Source: CAVUCH01 sp963697705
GTDB taxonomy: Bacteria; Acidobacteriota; Vicinamibacteria; Vicinamibacterales; JAENWD01
Reading direction: 5' to 3'
Assembly: GCA_963697705.1 (NCBI GenBank)
Contig: CAVOPA010000015.1
Span: 62,001-126,000 of the forward strand
Length of the DNA: 64,000 nucleotides
How positions within the stretch are numbered: the stretch's first letter is position 1; every line of letters starts with the position of its first letter. Position numbers and translations under genes: made by a program. Positions 50,103 to 58,775 of the stretch are shown in pieces. The notes beneath the pieces are model-generated. The model did no database searches, was not told where the DNA came from, and saw only the letters and a program-made list of their open reading frames with translations.

Positions 50103-50362
50103 TTGGGTACGGTTCCGGGTTCCGGCTTCCAGGTTCCAGGTTGGGTTCCAGGTTCCTCGTTCGTTCCAGGTTCCCCGGGGGTTCAACGGTTCCGGGTTCC
50201 TTGGTTCCGAGTTCCAGGTTCGTCGCAGGCTCGATTGGAGCGACGGCGATATCAGGAACCCGGCACTTGGAACCCGGAACCCGTGAACAAGGAACTTGGA
50301 ACGAACCCGGAACCTGGAACCCAACCTGGAACCCAGAACCCGGAACGCGGAACCGTACCCAA
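50103..50362. repeat. Long inverted repeat built from GGTTCC / GGAACC units
   Basis: The left arm (50103-50174) is made of GGTTCC-type units; the right arm (50291-50362) is its imperfect reverse complement, sharing TTGGGTACGGTTCC at the outer end and GGTTGGGTTCCAGGTTCC inside. The 116-bp middle continues the same unit types. It occupies most of the gap 49965-50498, which has no gene apart from short frames made by the repeats. Confidence 0.85.
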
Positions 50363-50498
50363 CACAAGTGGAGTGCCGGGTCTGTACGGAACGCGGCTGC
50401 CTCGCTGCGAGGCGGTCGCCGCGTCGCGGTGCCGGAGTGGCGCCCCGCATGAGTCGCGTTCGCGGGCCGGGTCAGGCGCCGCGACGAGGAGACACAGG

Positions 50499-50873
50499 AT
50501 GTTGACGAGAACACTGCTCATCGCGATGGTTGTGGCGCTCGGGCTCACAACCATGCTGCACGCCGCCGACGTGAACGGGAAGTGGACGGCGCAGGTGCCG
50601 GGGCGCGGCGGCCAGCCGCGCGATACGACGTTCACGTTCAAGGCCGACGGGGAGTCCGTGACGGGCAGCATGTCCGCGATGCAAGGCGACGTGCCGATCT
50701 CGAATGGCAAGCTGCAGGGCGACAAGTTGTCGTTCGACGTGACGCTGAACTTCCAGGGCAACGACGTGCTGCTGCACTTCAGGGGCCAGGTGGCCGGTGA
50801 CGAGATCAAGTTCACGCGCCAGCGCGAAGGCGGCGACAACGTGCAGGAGTTTACCGCGAGCCGCGTGAAGTAG
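50499..50873 (+). CDS. Small exported protein of unknown function
   Basis: 124 residues with a signal peptide (LLIAMVVALGLTTMLHA). The mature part is a short beta-rich domain: VNGKWTAQVPGRGGQ, DTTFTFKADGESVTGSMSA, DVPISNGKLQGDKLSFDVTLNFQGNDVLLHFRGQVAGDEIKF. This lipocalin-like strand pattern recurs in Acidobacteriota hypothetical proteins that follow dehydrogenases or glycosidases. GAGGAGACACAGG precedes the ATG. It is followed with no gap by the next gene, so they are co-transcribed. Confidence 0.8.
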   Translation: MLTRTLLIAMVVALGLTTMLHAADVNGKWTAQVPGRGGQPRDTTFTFKADGESVTGSMSAMQGDVPISNGKLQGDKLSFDVTLNFQGNDVLLHFRGQVAGDEIKFTRQREGGDNVQEFTASRVK

Positions 50874-51827
50874 GTGCGGGCCCTCGCGTGCGTGGTGCTG
50901 GCGGCGGTGACTGGGTTGAGCGGCGGCCGACGCGACGATCCGCCGGCGTTCGCGCCCGGCCGACGCGTCCTGCTCGACGCCCATAATGCTTATCCCTATC
51001 ACGGGCAGTGGGGCGACCGCGTCGTTCGGGCGCTCGCGACGGGCGTGCCGCTTGCGATCGAGCAGGACCTGACCTGGGTGTGCGCACCGCCGGCGCCGTG
51101 CCGATCGATCGTGGCGCACGAGGGGCCGTTCACGGGCGACGAGCCCACCCTTCGCGACTACTTCTTCGAGCGCATCCGTCCCCTCGTCGAGCGCGCACTC
51201 GCCGACGGCAACCGTCGTGACTGGCCGCTCGTCACGCTCAATCTCGACTTCAAGACGAACGAGCCGGAGCACCACGCCGCGGTGTGGGCAGTGCTCGGCG
51301 ACTATGAGCCCTGGCTCACGACCGCGACGCGCACCGCGACGGCCGACGAGATCGCACCGCTCGACGTGAAGCCGGTGCTGGTGCTGGCGGGGAGCCCGGA
51401 GTCGCAGCAGGCGGCGTTTCACGACCGCGTGCCCGTCGGCGCCCGGCTTCGCGTGTTCGGTGCCGTGGAGAATCGGGATCAGGCGCCGATGCCAGGTCCG
51501 CGGACCAACTACCGCCGCTGGTGGAACCATCCCTGGTCGGTCGTCGAACCTGGCGGCGCGCCGGAATCAGGCGAGTGGACGGTTGATGACGCTCGGCGCC
51601 TGGCGACGCTCGTCTCACGCGCGCACCAGGCCGGCCTCTGGATCCGCTTCTATACTCTCAACGGGCTCGACCCCGGCGACGAGCCGCTCGGCTGGGAGCG
51701 ATCGTATGACTTCGGCTCGCGCGAGGCCGTCATGCGCCGCTGGCGCGCTGCTATCGACGCGGGCGTCGACTTCGTGGCGACAGATCAATACGAGGCGTTT
51801 GCGGCCGCTCGCGGCCGCAGCGAGTGA
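50874..51827 (+). CDS. PI-PLC/GDPD-like phosphodiesterase domain protein
   Basis: 317 residues. A short hydrophobic N-terminus (LACVVLAAVTGLSGG) suggests export. The body resembles the TIM-barrel phosphodiesterase superfamily: LLDAHNAYPYHGQWGDRVVRAL, VPLAIEQDLTWV (metal-binding His and Glu/Asp positions), LVTLNLDFKTNEPEHHAAVWAVL, and the closing AGLWIRFYTLNG plus GVDFVATDQYEAF, the typical final strand and helix. The GTG start follows directly on the previous stop codon. The substrate (glycerophosphodiester or phosphoinositide) cannot be assigned. Confidence 0.72.
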   Translation: MRALACVVLAAVTGLSGGRRDDPPAFAPGRRVLLDAHNAYPYHGQWGDRVVRALATGVPLAIEQDLTWVCAPPAPCRSIVAHEGPFTGDEPTLRDYFFERIRPLVERALADGNRRDWPLVTLNLDFKTNEPEHHAAVWAVLGDYEPWLTTATRTATADEIAPLDVKPVLVLAGSPESQQAAFHDRVPVGARLRVFGAVENRDQAPMPGPRTNYRRWWNHPWSVVEPGGAPESGEWTVDDARRLATLVSRAHQAGLWIRFYTLNGLDPGDEPLGWERSYDFGSREAVMRRWRAAIDAGVDFVATDQYEAFAAARGRSE

Positions 51828-51844
51828 CCGCCGCGATGGCCGCG

Positions 51845-51890
51845 CTAAGGGCTAAAGGCTAGGGGCCCGAGAAACGACGCCAGCCGAAAC
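51845..51890 (+). repeat. Left arm of inverted repeat flanking the DUF2277 gene
   Basis: Begins CTAAGGGCTAAAGGCTAGGG and continues with GAGAAACGACGCC. Its reverse complement is found at 52379-52424. Together they enclose 51891-52378. Confidence 0.75.
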
Positions 51891-51964
51891 GAACCCCCGG
51901 TTTTTCCGCGCGCTCCCGGGCGCTGAGCGGCGTCGAGGCGGAGGCAAGGGTGGAGACTCGACGG

Positions 51965-52243
51965 CTAGGCTGTGGGCGATGCGAAGCGCTTCTGTGAGCG
52001 TTCGCGCGCTTTGCGCGCTTCCTCGTCACGATTTCGAGGCCCTGTGCTGGTCTGCAGCGAGTGCACCAGCCGGTGCGCCGCCTCCGTGACCTCGTCGACG
52101 GCGCGATCGAACACGGGCTGGTTGACGCGTGACGGCCGTGTCGCGCCGCTCAATTTGCGGACGAACTGCAACGCCGAGGCGCGGATCTCGTCGTCGGTGG
52201 CGGGCGGATCGAAGTTCGCGAGCGTCTTGATGTTCCGGCACAT
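51965..52243 (-). CDS. DUF2277 family protein
   Basis: A 92-residue cytoplasmic protein. The start MCRNIKTLANFDPPATDDEIRASALQFVRKLSG is almost diagnostic for DUF2277, followed by NQPVFDRAVDEVTEAAHRLVHSL and a basic tail. The ATG at 52243 has GAGGGAGCC upstream; the open frame above it (to 52345) has no family sequence. The family is all-helical with no known function. The gene and its promoter are enclosed by a 45-bp inverted repeat. Confidence 0.92.
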   Translation of the reverse strand: MCRNIKTLANFDPPATDDEIRASALQFVRKLSGATRPSRVNQPVFDRAVDEVTEAAHRLVHSLQTSTGPRNRDEEARKARERSQKRFASPTA

Positions 52244-52378
52244 GGCGGCTCCCTCGACACCTTCGACGATCGCATCAATCCCGCGCACCTGCAAGCAGGG
52301 CGATTCGAGAACCTGGAACCTCCACGTCGCCTCCGACTCGAGCACCGATCGGGCCCGGGACAGAAGAACCTGGCGTGA

Positions 52379-52438
52379 GTTTCGCTTGGGCGTCGTTTCT
52401 CGCCCTTAGCCCTTAGCCCTTAGCCCTTAGCCCTTAGC
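52379..52438 (-). repeat. Right arm of inverted repeat plus heptamer array (CCCTTAG)n
   Basis: GTTTCGCTTGGGCGTCGTTT at the left is the reverse complement of the inner part of 51845-51890. It is followed by about five tandem CCCTTAG units and a degenerate sixth that abut the stop codon of the next gene (52441). Confidence 0.8.
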
Positions 52439-52440
52439 CT

Positions 52441-53613
52441 TCAGCCTTTCGCCTCCGCCCTGCTCTGTCCTCCCGTCCCAACCCGCACCGCCTGTTTTTC
52501 GGCTTTGAGCGCCAGTTCCATGGCGAGGAACACGTGCGCCTGCGGCATCGCCGTCTCGGTGCGGTTCAGCACATCGTCGACCAGCCGCTCGCCGTATGGC
52601 AGCGCAGTCTGGCTCGCGTCGATGTAGCGCGTCGCTTTCTGATCGACCAGGAACAGGTGGTTGGCGCCGGGCCGTCCGGCGATGTCGATGTTCTTGCGGA
52701 CTTCGATGTACCCGTCGCTGCCGAGCACGGTGAGGCGCGTGTCGCCCCAGGTGTCGAGGCCGTCCGGCGTGAACCAGTCGACGCGGATGTAGCCGCCGCC
52801 GCCGTCGCCGCGCAGCATCACATCGCCGAAGTCCTCGAGCCCGGGGTACTCGGGATGGTGCACGTTGCCGACCTGTGACGCCACGACATCTGCGCGAGTG
52901 GAGCCGGTGAAGAAGAGGAACTGGTCGAACTGGTGCGACGCGATGTCGCACAGGATACCGCCGTAGCGCTCGCGCTCGAAGAACCAGGCCGGGCGCGACT
53001 TCGGGTTCATGCGGTGCGGGCCCAGGCCGACCGTCTGTATCACCGTCCCGATGGCGCCCGCCTTGACGAGCTCGCCGGCCCGAACGGTGGCCTTGTTCTC
53101 GTGGCGTTCGCTGTACATCACCGAGTAGATGCGCTTCGTCTCCGCCTGTACGCGGCGGACGTCCGCGAGCTGTTCGAGAGTGGTCATGCCCGGCTTGTCG
53201 ACCATGAAGTCTTTGCCGTGGCGCATGACCTCGATGCCGAGCGGCGCCCGCTCGTTCGGGATCGACGCGCTCAGCACCAGTGTGATCGATGGATCCTCGA
53301 GCACCTCCCGCTCGCTCCCCGCCAGCGTCGCCTGCGGGTACCGCTTCGTGAACGCGTCGGCGAGGTTGGCCTCCTTCGCGTAGAAGGACTTCAGCTCGCC
53401 GCCACCTGCGATGGTGGCAGCTACCTGGCTGTAGATGTGGTCGTGGTTCAGGCCAATGACGGCGAAACGCAGCCGAGGTGGACCCTGACGCACAGGAGCG
53501 GCCTCCTGCGCGCGTGCCGGCCGCCCGGGCAGCGCCCACGCCCATGCGCTCGCCGCAGCCGTGATGACCGACGATTTCAGGAACCTGCGGCGGTCGTTGC
53601 GGATGCTGTGCAT
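52441..53613 (-). CDS. Tat-exported Gfo/Idh/MocA family oxidoreductase
   Basis: 390 residues. The N-terminus NDRRRFLKSSVITAAASAWAWALPG is a twin-arginine signal. The enzyme follows: LRFAVIGLNHDHIYSQVAATIAGGGELKSFYA (a divergent Rossmann start), ITLVLSASIPNERAPLGIEVMRHGKDFMVDKPGMTT with the lysine motif, and SVMYSERHENKATV. Tat export implies that the cofactor is bound before translocation. It is probably a periplasmic sugar-type dehydrogenase. The ATG at 53613 is preferred, since upstream in-frame codons lack family sequence. Confidence 0.9.
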   Translation of the reverse strand: MHSIRNDRRRFLKSSVITAAASAWAWALPGRPARAQEAAPVRQGPPRLRFAVIGLNHDHIYSQVAATIAGGGELKSFYAKEANLADAFTKRYPQATLAGSEREVLEDPSITLVLSASIPNERAPLGIEVMRHGKDFMVDKPGMTTLEQLADVRRVQAETKRIYSVMYSERHENKATVRAGELVKAGAIGTVIQTVGLGPHRMNPKSRPAWFFERERYGGILCDIASHQFDQFLFFTGSTRADVVASQVGNVHHPEYPGLEDFGDVMLRGDGGGGYIRVDWFTPDGLDTWGDTRLTVLGSDGYIEVRKNIDIAGRPGANHLFLVDQKATRYIDASQTALPYGERLVDDVLNRTETAMPQAHVFLAMELALKAEKQAVRVGTGGQSRAEAKG

Positions 53614-53691
53614 GCGGTCCTCACTCACCCGCGCACCGGCGCGCGTGAGGACGCATGTTACCAACATTCGCCAGAGAGACACCGCGCGGCC

Positions 53692-53793
53692 GTCGGCCTG
53701 AACCGTCAACCGTCAACCGTCGACCGTCGGCCTGAACCGTCGACCGGTCAACGGTCAACGATTGACGGTTAACGGTTAACGGTCAACGGTTAG
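53692..53793. repeat. Heptamer cluster (CCGTCAA / ACGGTTA) forming an inverted repeat
   Basis: The left half repeats CCGTCAA-type units, including two copies of GTCGGCCTGAACCGTC. The right half repeats ACGGTCA/ACGGTTA units, the complement. The centre GTCGACCGGTCAAC would form the tip of a long hairpin. It lies between the oxidoreductase start and the aldo/keto reductase stop. Confidence 0.85.
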
Positions 53794-53796
53794 CGA

Positions 53797-54672
53797 TCAA
53801 CGAGAGTAGACCGCCTCGAACTCCTCGTCGGACAGCCGCAGCCCTGCCGCCTCCATGTTCTCGTCGAGGTGTGCCCGTCGCGACGTGCCCGGGATCGGCA
53901 GCATCACAGGCGAGCGCTGGAGCAGCCACGCGAGGGCCACCTGTGACGGGGTGGCGCCGTGGTTCCGCGCGATCCGCGTCACCGCGCCGCCGGCGTGCCC
54001 GACTTTGCCGACCTGTAGCGGATACCACGGGAGGAACGCGATCCGCTCACGATCGCAGTAGTCGACAACAGATTCCCATTCACGGTCGGCAAGGTTGTAC
54101 CGGTTCTGCACCGACACCACGGGAAAGAACCGCCGGGCGCGCTCGATCTGATCGATCGTGACCTCAGACAGTCCGATGTGCCGGATCAGACCTTCCCGCT
54201 GGGACGACTGCAGGAACCCGAATTGTTCGTCTTCCGGCACCGCGGCATCGATACGGTGCAGTTGATAGAGGTCGATGCGATCGAGCTTCAGCCGTCGCAG
54301 GCTGCCTTCGAGCGCTTCGCGGAGGCGCTCGGGCGTGCCGTTCGGCTCCCACCCATCAGGGCCGGACCGATCGAGGCCACCCTTGGTCGCGATGACGAGC
54401 CCGTTGGGATACGGGTAGAGCGCTTCGGCGATGAGCTCCTCGCTGACATACGGGCCGTACGATTCCGCCGTGTCAATCAGGTTGATGCCGAGGTCGATGC
54501 ATCGCCGGAGCACGGCGATCGCCTCATCGTGATTCTCTGGTGGCCCCCAGATGCCGGGGCCGGTGATGCGCATCGCCCCGAAGCCGAGGCGATACACGGG
54601 GAGGTCGCCCCCGAGGTGGAACGTGCCGCTCTGCGCGGCGCTATTGGCGTTGAGCGTTGAGTTGAATGCCAT
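53797..54672 (-). CDS. Aldo/keto reductase
   Basis: 291 residues, cytoplasmic, NADPH-dependent. The catalytic tetrad is visible: Asp in LIDTAESYG, Tyr in the same motif, Lys in VIATKGG, His in YQLHRID. The cofactor region ends with LLQRSPVMLPIPGTSRRAHLDENMEAAGLRLS, close to the YakC/YajO-type group. The ATG at 54672 gives the normal family N-terminus (FHLGGDLPVYRLGFGAMRI after a short leader). It is divergent from the YVTN protein, 137 bp away. Confidence 0.93.
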   Translation of the reverse strand: MAFNSTLNANSAAQSGTFHLGGDLPVYRLGFGAMRITGPGIWGPPENHDEAIAVLRRCIDLGINLIDTAESYGPYVSEELIAEALYPYPNGLVIATKGGLDRSGPDGWEPNGTPERLREALEGSLRRLKLDRIDLYQLHRIDAAVPEDEQFGFLQSSQREGLIRHIGLSEVTIDQIERARRFFPVVSVQNRYNLADREWESVVDYCDRERIAFLPWYPLQVGKVGHAGGAVTRIARNHGATPSQVALAWLLQRSPVMLPIPGTSRRAHLDENMEAAGLRLSDEEFEAVYSR

Positions 54673-54780
54673 GCCGGGAGACGTGCAGGGGAAATGCCAG
54701 ATGCACGCCCGGGTGCTGGGCTGTGGGCGACCAGGTCCGCGCCGGTCGATCGCTCTCAGCCGCCCACCGCCCGCTGCTTG

Positions 54781-54801
54781 CCTCCAGCCTCCAGCCTCCA
54801 G
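54781..54801 (+). repeat. Three tandem CCTCCAG heptamers
   Basis: CCTCCAG is repeated three times without change immediately before the YVTN gene start. It is a further member of the heptanucleotide repeat clusters in this window. Confidence 0.8.
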
Positions 54802-54809
54802 CCGCAGCC

Positions 54810-55970
54810 ATGTCCGGTGTGCTACAACGTCGCATGGCCATCCGCCCCGTCCTGCTTCTCGCCTGCGCTCTGACGCTGGCGTCCGGAGCACGTCCACACG
54901 GCGTGTCGCAGAGCACCCAGGCAGCCGTGCACCGGTTTCTCTACGTGGCCGAGCCCGGCATTCGCAACTACGTCGAGCACGGCGGCATCGGCGTGCTGGT
55001 TTTCGACATGGACAACGCGCACCGCTTCGTGCGGCGGATCCCGACGATGACCCTGACTTCGGGGGAGGAGCCGGAGAACGTGAAGGGCATTGTCGCCAGC
55101 GCCGCGACCGGGCGGCTGTACGTGAGCACCATCAAGCGGGTGCTCGCGTTCGATCTGGCCACCGACGCGCTGCTGTGGAACCGCACCTACGACGGAGGCT
55201 GCGATCGTCTGGCCCTCTCACCGGATGGCCGCGTGCTCTATGTGCCGTCGTTCGAAGGACCGCACTGGCACGTGCTCGACGCTCGCACAGGCGACCCGAT
55301 CACCCGCATCGAGACTGGCTCGGGAGCCCACAACACCGTGTTCGGGCTGGATGGCCGGGAGGTATATCTCGCAGGCCTGAAGTCGCCGTCCTTGTCGATC
55401 GTCGACGCACGCACTCGGGCCGTCGTTCGCACGGTCGGCCCCTTCGGCAACATGATCCGGCCGTTCACCGTGAATGGAGCGCAGACACTCTGCTTCGTGA
55501 ACGTCAACGATCTCCTCGGCTTCGAGGTGGGCGATCTGACCTCGGGAAAAGTGCTGCACCGCGTCGAGGTGACCGGGTTCGCGAAGGGACCGACGAAGCG
55601 CCACGGCTGCCCGACGCACGGCGTGGCCCTCACGCCGGACGAGCGCGAACTGTGGATCAGCGATGCGGCGAACACCCGCGTCCACGTCTTCGATGCGACG
55701 GTGATGCCGCCGAGGCAGGTCGCCAGCGTGGTTCTGCGCGATCAGCCCGGCTGGATCACGTTCAGCATCGATGGCGACTACGCGTATCCGTCGACCGGCG
55801 ACATCATCGACGTCCGGACGCGGCGGATCGTCGCCACCCTGACCGACGAAGCCGGACGCGCCGTTCAGAGCGAGAAGATGCTCGAGATTGATGTCGCCGC
55901 CGGCCATGCCGTTGCTGCAGGCGACCAGTTCGGGGTGGGAAGACGGCGGGAGGGTGAGATCGGACGCTAA
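54810..55970 (+). CDS. YVTN-type beta-propeller protein
   Basis: About 386 residues, exported by a signal peptide (LLLACALTLASGARPHG). The rest is a seven-bladed-type propeller with YVTN-like repeats: RLYVSTIKRVLAFDLATD, RVLYVPSFEGPHWHVLDARTGDPI, EVYLAGLKSPSLSIVDARTRAVV, ELWISDAANTRVHVFDA. The start could also be the ATG at 54834. It probably binds a ligand or partner outside the cell; no enzymatic motif was found. Single gene. Confidence 0.82.
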   Translation: MSGVLQRRMAIRPVLLLACALTLASGARPHGVSQSTQAAVHRFLYVAEPGIRNYVEHGGIGVLVFDMDNAHRFVRRIPTMTLTSGEEPENVKGIVASAATGRLYVSTIKRVLAFDLATDALLWNRTYDGGCDRLALSPDGRVLYVPSFEGPHWHVLDARTGDPITRIETGSGAHNTVFGLDGREVYLAGLKSPSLSIVDARTRAVVRTVGPFGNMIRPFTVNGAQTLCFVNVNDLLGFEVGDLTSGKVLHRVEVTGFAKGPTKRHGCPTHGVALTPDERELWISDAANTRVHVFDATVMPPRQVASVVLRDQPGWITFSIDGDYAYPSTGDIIDVRTRRIVATLTDEAGRAVQSEKMLEIDVAAGHAVAAGDQFGVGRRREGEIGR

Positions 55971-56142
55971 CGGCCACACTGAACTCTGGGAACGCGGTTT
56001 TCTTGCGCGGCGCAGATCTGGCATGTGTCACGCCGGTCCGCATGCGGCCCCCGGACTCCCGCCTCGGGCCAGCCAGGTCGTGGTCACGGTGCGAAGCGCA
56101 AGCCGCGAGAAACCCGGTCAACAGGGTGATGAAAAAGGCACC

Positions 56143-56219
56143 CTGCATGAAGAATGCAGGATGACGAATGTAGGATTTGGCCGGGTTTCTACATCCGGCA
56201 TCCGACATCCGGCATTCAG
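56143..56219. repeat. Inverted CATCCGA/CATCCGG heptamer cluster
   Basis: GAATGCAGGATGACGAATGT on the left faces ACATCCGGCATCCGACATCC on the right, with a short loop between. The same heptamer words recur at 63736-63853. The gap 55971-56285 holds nothing else that I can recognise. Confidence 0.75.
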
Positions 56220-56285
56220 GCGTCGGTTAGCAGCCTGTTAAAGGGGACAGTCGCGCGGGGCTTTCCGTGAGACTGAAGGAGACGT

Positions 56286-56801
56286 ATGCCGCAGCTTATC
56301 TCTGCTATCAATGCCGCGCTCGGAATCGGGCAAGATGCCACGGCGCTCACGTTCACGCAGATCAGCTTGCGCGGCGTAATCGTGTTCGTCGGCACTCTGG
56401 TGATCGTCCGTTGCGGCGACCGGCGCTTTCTCTCCCAGAAGACCGCTTTCGACGCCGTTCTCGGATTCATCCTCGCGTCGATGCTGGCGCGCGCCGTAAA
56501 CGGCACGGCCGCGTTCTTTCCAACGCTCGGCGGAGGCTTTGTGCTCGTGATGCTCCACCGCACCTTCGCGTACTGGTCCCGCCGCTCTCATGCGTTCGGG
56601 TCTTTGATAAAAGGCCGCAGCGATGTGATCGTTCACGACGGCAGGGTCGACGAGGCGCTGGCCAGGCGCAATCGTCTGAGCGAACACGACCTTCTGGAGG
56701 ACCTGCGTCTGCACGGGAACGTGGGGGAGGTGCGGGACGTCGCGCTCGCGGTCTTCGAGCGGAATGGGCACATCAGCGTCGTGCCGCGGGCACGCTCGTG
56801 A
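56286..56801 (+). CDS. DUF421 (YetF-type) membrane protein
   Basis: 171 residues. Three N-terminal membrane helices include the family motif VIVRCGDRRFLSQKTAFDAVLGFILASMLARAVNG. The cytoplasmic C-terminal domain follows with LIKGRSDVIVHDGRVDEALARRNRLSEHDLLEDLRLHGNVGEVRDVALAVFERNGHISVVP, the conserved DUF421 core. The family is linked to spore and envelope properties in Bacillus (YetF, YdfS), but its action is unknown. It is convergent with the TPR gene. Confidence 0.92.
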   Translation: MPQLISAINAALGIGQDATALTFTQISLRGVIVFVGTLVIVRCGDRRFLSQKTAFDAVLGFILASMLARAVNGTAAFFPTLGGGFVLVMLHRTFAYWSRRSHAFGSLIKGRSDVIVHDGRVDEALARRNRLSEHDLLEDLRLHGNVGEVRDVALAVFERNGHISVVPRARS

Positions 56802-56936
56802 CGCGGAATGCAGGAAGAACCACGCCACACACACGGTCAGTGGATGAGGTGTGGTCGTTACGCGCGGGGGCCAGGCGCGAGTGTGCATCGGCTGACAAGG
56901 CGCTGGAACCGGAACTTCACGCCGCCAACCGCCGGA

Positions 56937-58553
56937 CTACTTCTTCTGCAGGAACAGCAGCGCCGCCCGCAGCTCCGGCCGATCGGGCGAGTCGGCCCCC
57001 GCGCAGATCGTCGCCAGCTGCGTGTAGTAGTCGCGCGCCTTGGCCGCCTCGCCTGACAACTCGGCGGCGTGCGCGGCGCCGTATACGCTCCTCAGCCGGT
57101 TCGGTTCCTTCGTGAGGTTCTTCTCGTACATCGCGAGCGCGTCAGCCGGCCGCTTCAACTCGAGCAGGAGGTCGCCGAGCGATTCGCGTGCGGGCACGAG
57201 CGGCCCCGGCGTCACGGCACTCTTCTCGGTCGCGTCCTCGCGATCGGCCGCTGCGCGCAGCAGGCGTTCGGCTTCGGACGGCTGTCCTTCGGCCAGCGCG
57301 ATCCACGCGTTCGCCACCGTTCGCTGGATGTCGACCTGCTCGGCCCAGTAGGTGTCGTTCTTCTTCACCAGCTCGGCGTGGAGTTCTCCGAGCGCCGCCA
57401 CTTCGCTTCGTGCGGCCGCCGCCGAACCCGTATGGGCGGCGCCGAGCGCCCGCGCGAAATGCGTCATCGCCGGAACCTGGGGCGTGTTGCTCGGCCGAAC
57501 GACGAGAGCGGTCGCTTCCGCCCAGGCGCTTCGCTCGAGCGCGTAGCGCGCCGGGATGGCGGCCGCCGCGAAGTATCCGCCCGCGGTGCCAGCCGTGAGG
57601 CCGGCGCCCTCCTTCGGCAGCTGCTCGAGCAGAGCGGTGAGCGCGGTCGCGACGACCCCCGCCGCGGTGTCGCGCGCGGTCTGCAGGTACGCGTACACGA
57701 GATAGTCCATCGCGTGCATCTCTTCGCTTACGGCGTGCTCGCGGTGCGCGGCTTCGGCCGATCGGAGGTTGGAGTCGATCGACTCCTGCCAGGCGCCGAC
57801 GCGCGTGAACGTGTGCGACGGCATGTGAAGCGCGTGGGGCGCCGAGGGGGCGATTTCCGCGTAGCGCCGTGCGGCGGCGAGCGCCTTCGGCGCGAGCGGC
57901 GGGACGTCGTAGGCGTGGATGATGTAGTGCGCGACGCCGGGGTGATCGGGCTGCCGGGCGAAGAGCGGCTCGAGCAGGGCGCCCGCGGCGAGCAGGTTCT
58001 TGTAGCTCTTGTCGGTCGGCAGCGCCGTCTGGGCGAGCGCGAGGGCGTAGAAGATCGTGGCTTCGGTGTCGTCCGGATGCGCCTTCGCCAGCTTCGACAT
58101 GGCCTGCTCGTAGGCGAGCGCCCGCGTGCGCTGGTCCGTCGTTTCAACGTTCTTGAAGAGCTCAGCGGCGGCCAGCAGGTACTCGCGTTCGCGCGCGGTC
58201 TTCGGGGGGGCGGCGAGCCCCTTCTCGATTGACGCCCGGCCGTCGGCGATGGCTTCGGCCGGCCGGTTGAGCCCAAACGGGTTGCCGAAGTGCGTCAGCG
58301 CGATGCCCCAGTACGCGATCGCGCAGCCGGGATCCTTCGCGGCGACGCCGGTGAACGCCTCGCGCGCCTGCGAAAACCAGAAGGAGTGGAGCAGCGCCAT
58401 CGCGCGGTCGAACGCGGGCTGCACGCCGGCAGCACAGGATGTTGCGAAGTGCACCGTGCCGAGGCGCTCCGGAGGGGTCCCGCCGTGCTCATGTTGCGCA
58501 ACAGCGGTCGTCGCAAGCGCGAGGGCCGCCAGAAATGAAACCGCAGACTTCAT
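56937..58553 (-). CDS. Exported TPR-repeat protein
   Basis: 538 residues with a signal peptide (FLAALALATTAVAQ). It is helical throughout with TPR-like pairs: FDRAMALLHSFWFSQAREAFTGVAAKDPGCAIAYWGIALTHF at the start, and RRYAEIAPSAPHALHMPSHTFTRVGAWQESIDSNLRSAE in the middle, a stretch conserved in a group of Acidobacteriota and Bacteroidota TPR proteins. A final TPR block covers about 470-530. Likely a periplasmic interaction scaffold; partners unknown. GC-rich simple repeats (GGCGGGC) follow upstream of its start at 58565-58615. Confidence 0.85.
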   Translation of the reverse strand: MKSAVSFLAALALATTAVAQHEHGGTPPERLGTVHFATSCAAGVQPAFDRAMALLHSFWFSQAREAFTGVAAKDPGCAIAYWGIALTHFGNPFGLNRPAEAIADGRASIEKGLAAPPKTAREREYLLAAAELFKNVETTDQRTRALAYEQAMSKLAKAHPDDTEATIFYALALAQTALPTDKSYKNLLAAGALLEPLFARQPDHPGVAHYIIHAYDVPPLAPKALAAARRYAEIAPSAPHALHMPSHTFTRVGAWQESIDSNLRSAEAAHREHAVSEEMHAMDYLVYAYLQTARDTAAGVVATALTALLEQLPKEGAGLTAGTAGGYFAAAAIPARYALERSAWAEATALVVRPSNTPQVPAMTHFARALGAAHTGSAAAARSEVAALGELHAELVKKNDTYWAEQVDIQRTVANAWIALAEGQPSEAERLLRAAADREDATEKSAVTPGPLVPARESLGDLLLELKRPADALAMYEKNLTKEPNRLRSVYGAAHAAELSGEAAKARDYYTQLATICAGADSPDRPELRAALLFLQKK

Positions 58554-58663
58554 GCGGACATTATGTAACGGCGGGCGGCGGGCGGCGGGCGGGCGGAGGG
58601 TCGGCGGGCGGCCCGGCGCGGGTTGGGGCGGCTTGCGGCAGGCGGCGTCGGCAATCAGTCACG

Positions 58664-58723
58664 TGGGGCAGGGCTTCAGCCCTGCAAAATCGCGCTCGCA
58701 AGCAGGCCTGAAGGCCTGCCCCA
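58664..58723. repeat. REP family 1, complete two-hairpin element
   Basis: This unit has the same two hairpins and outer ends as 25991-26050 and differs mainly in the loop (AAATCGCGCTCGCA here). It lies between the TPR gene start and the ClC gene stop. Confidence 0.8.
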
Positions 58724-58775
58724 GATGACTACACAAGTGAATCGCGGGTTTAAAAACTGATAATCAGAACTCTCC

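Noticed and set aside
51845..52424. An insertion sequence or MITE
   Set aside because: No transposase, no clear target-site duplication, and the arms end in simple heptamer repeats. Kept as an inverted-repeat cassette only.
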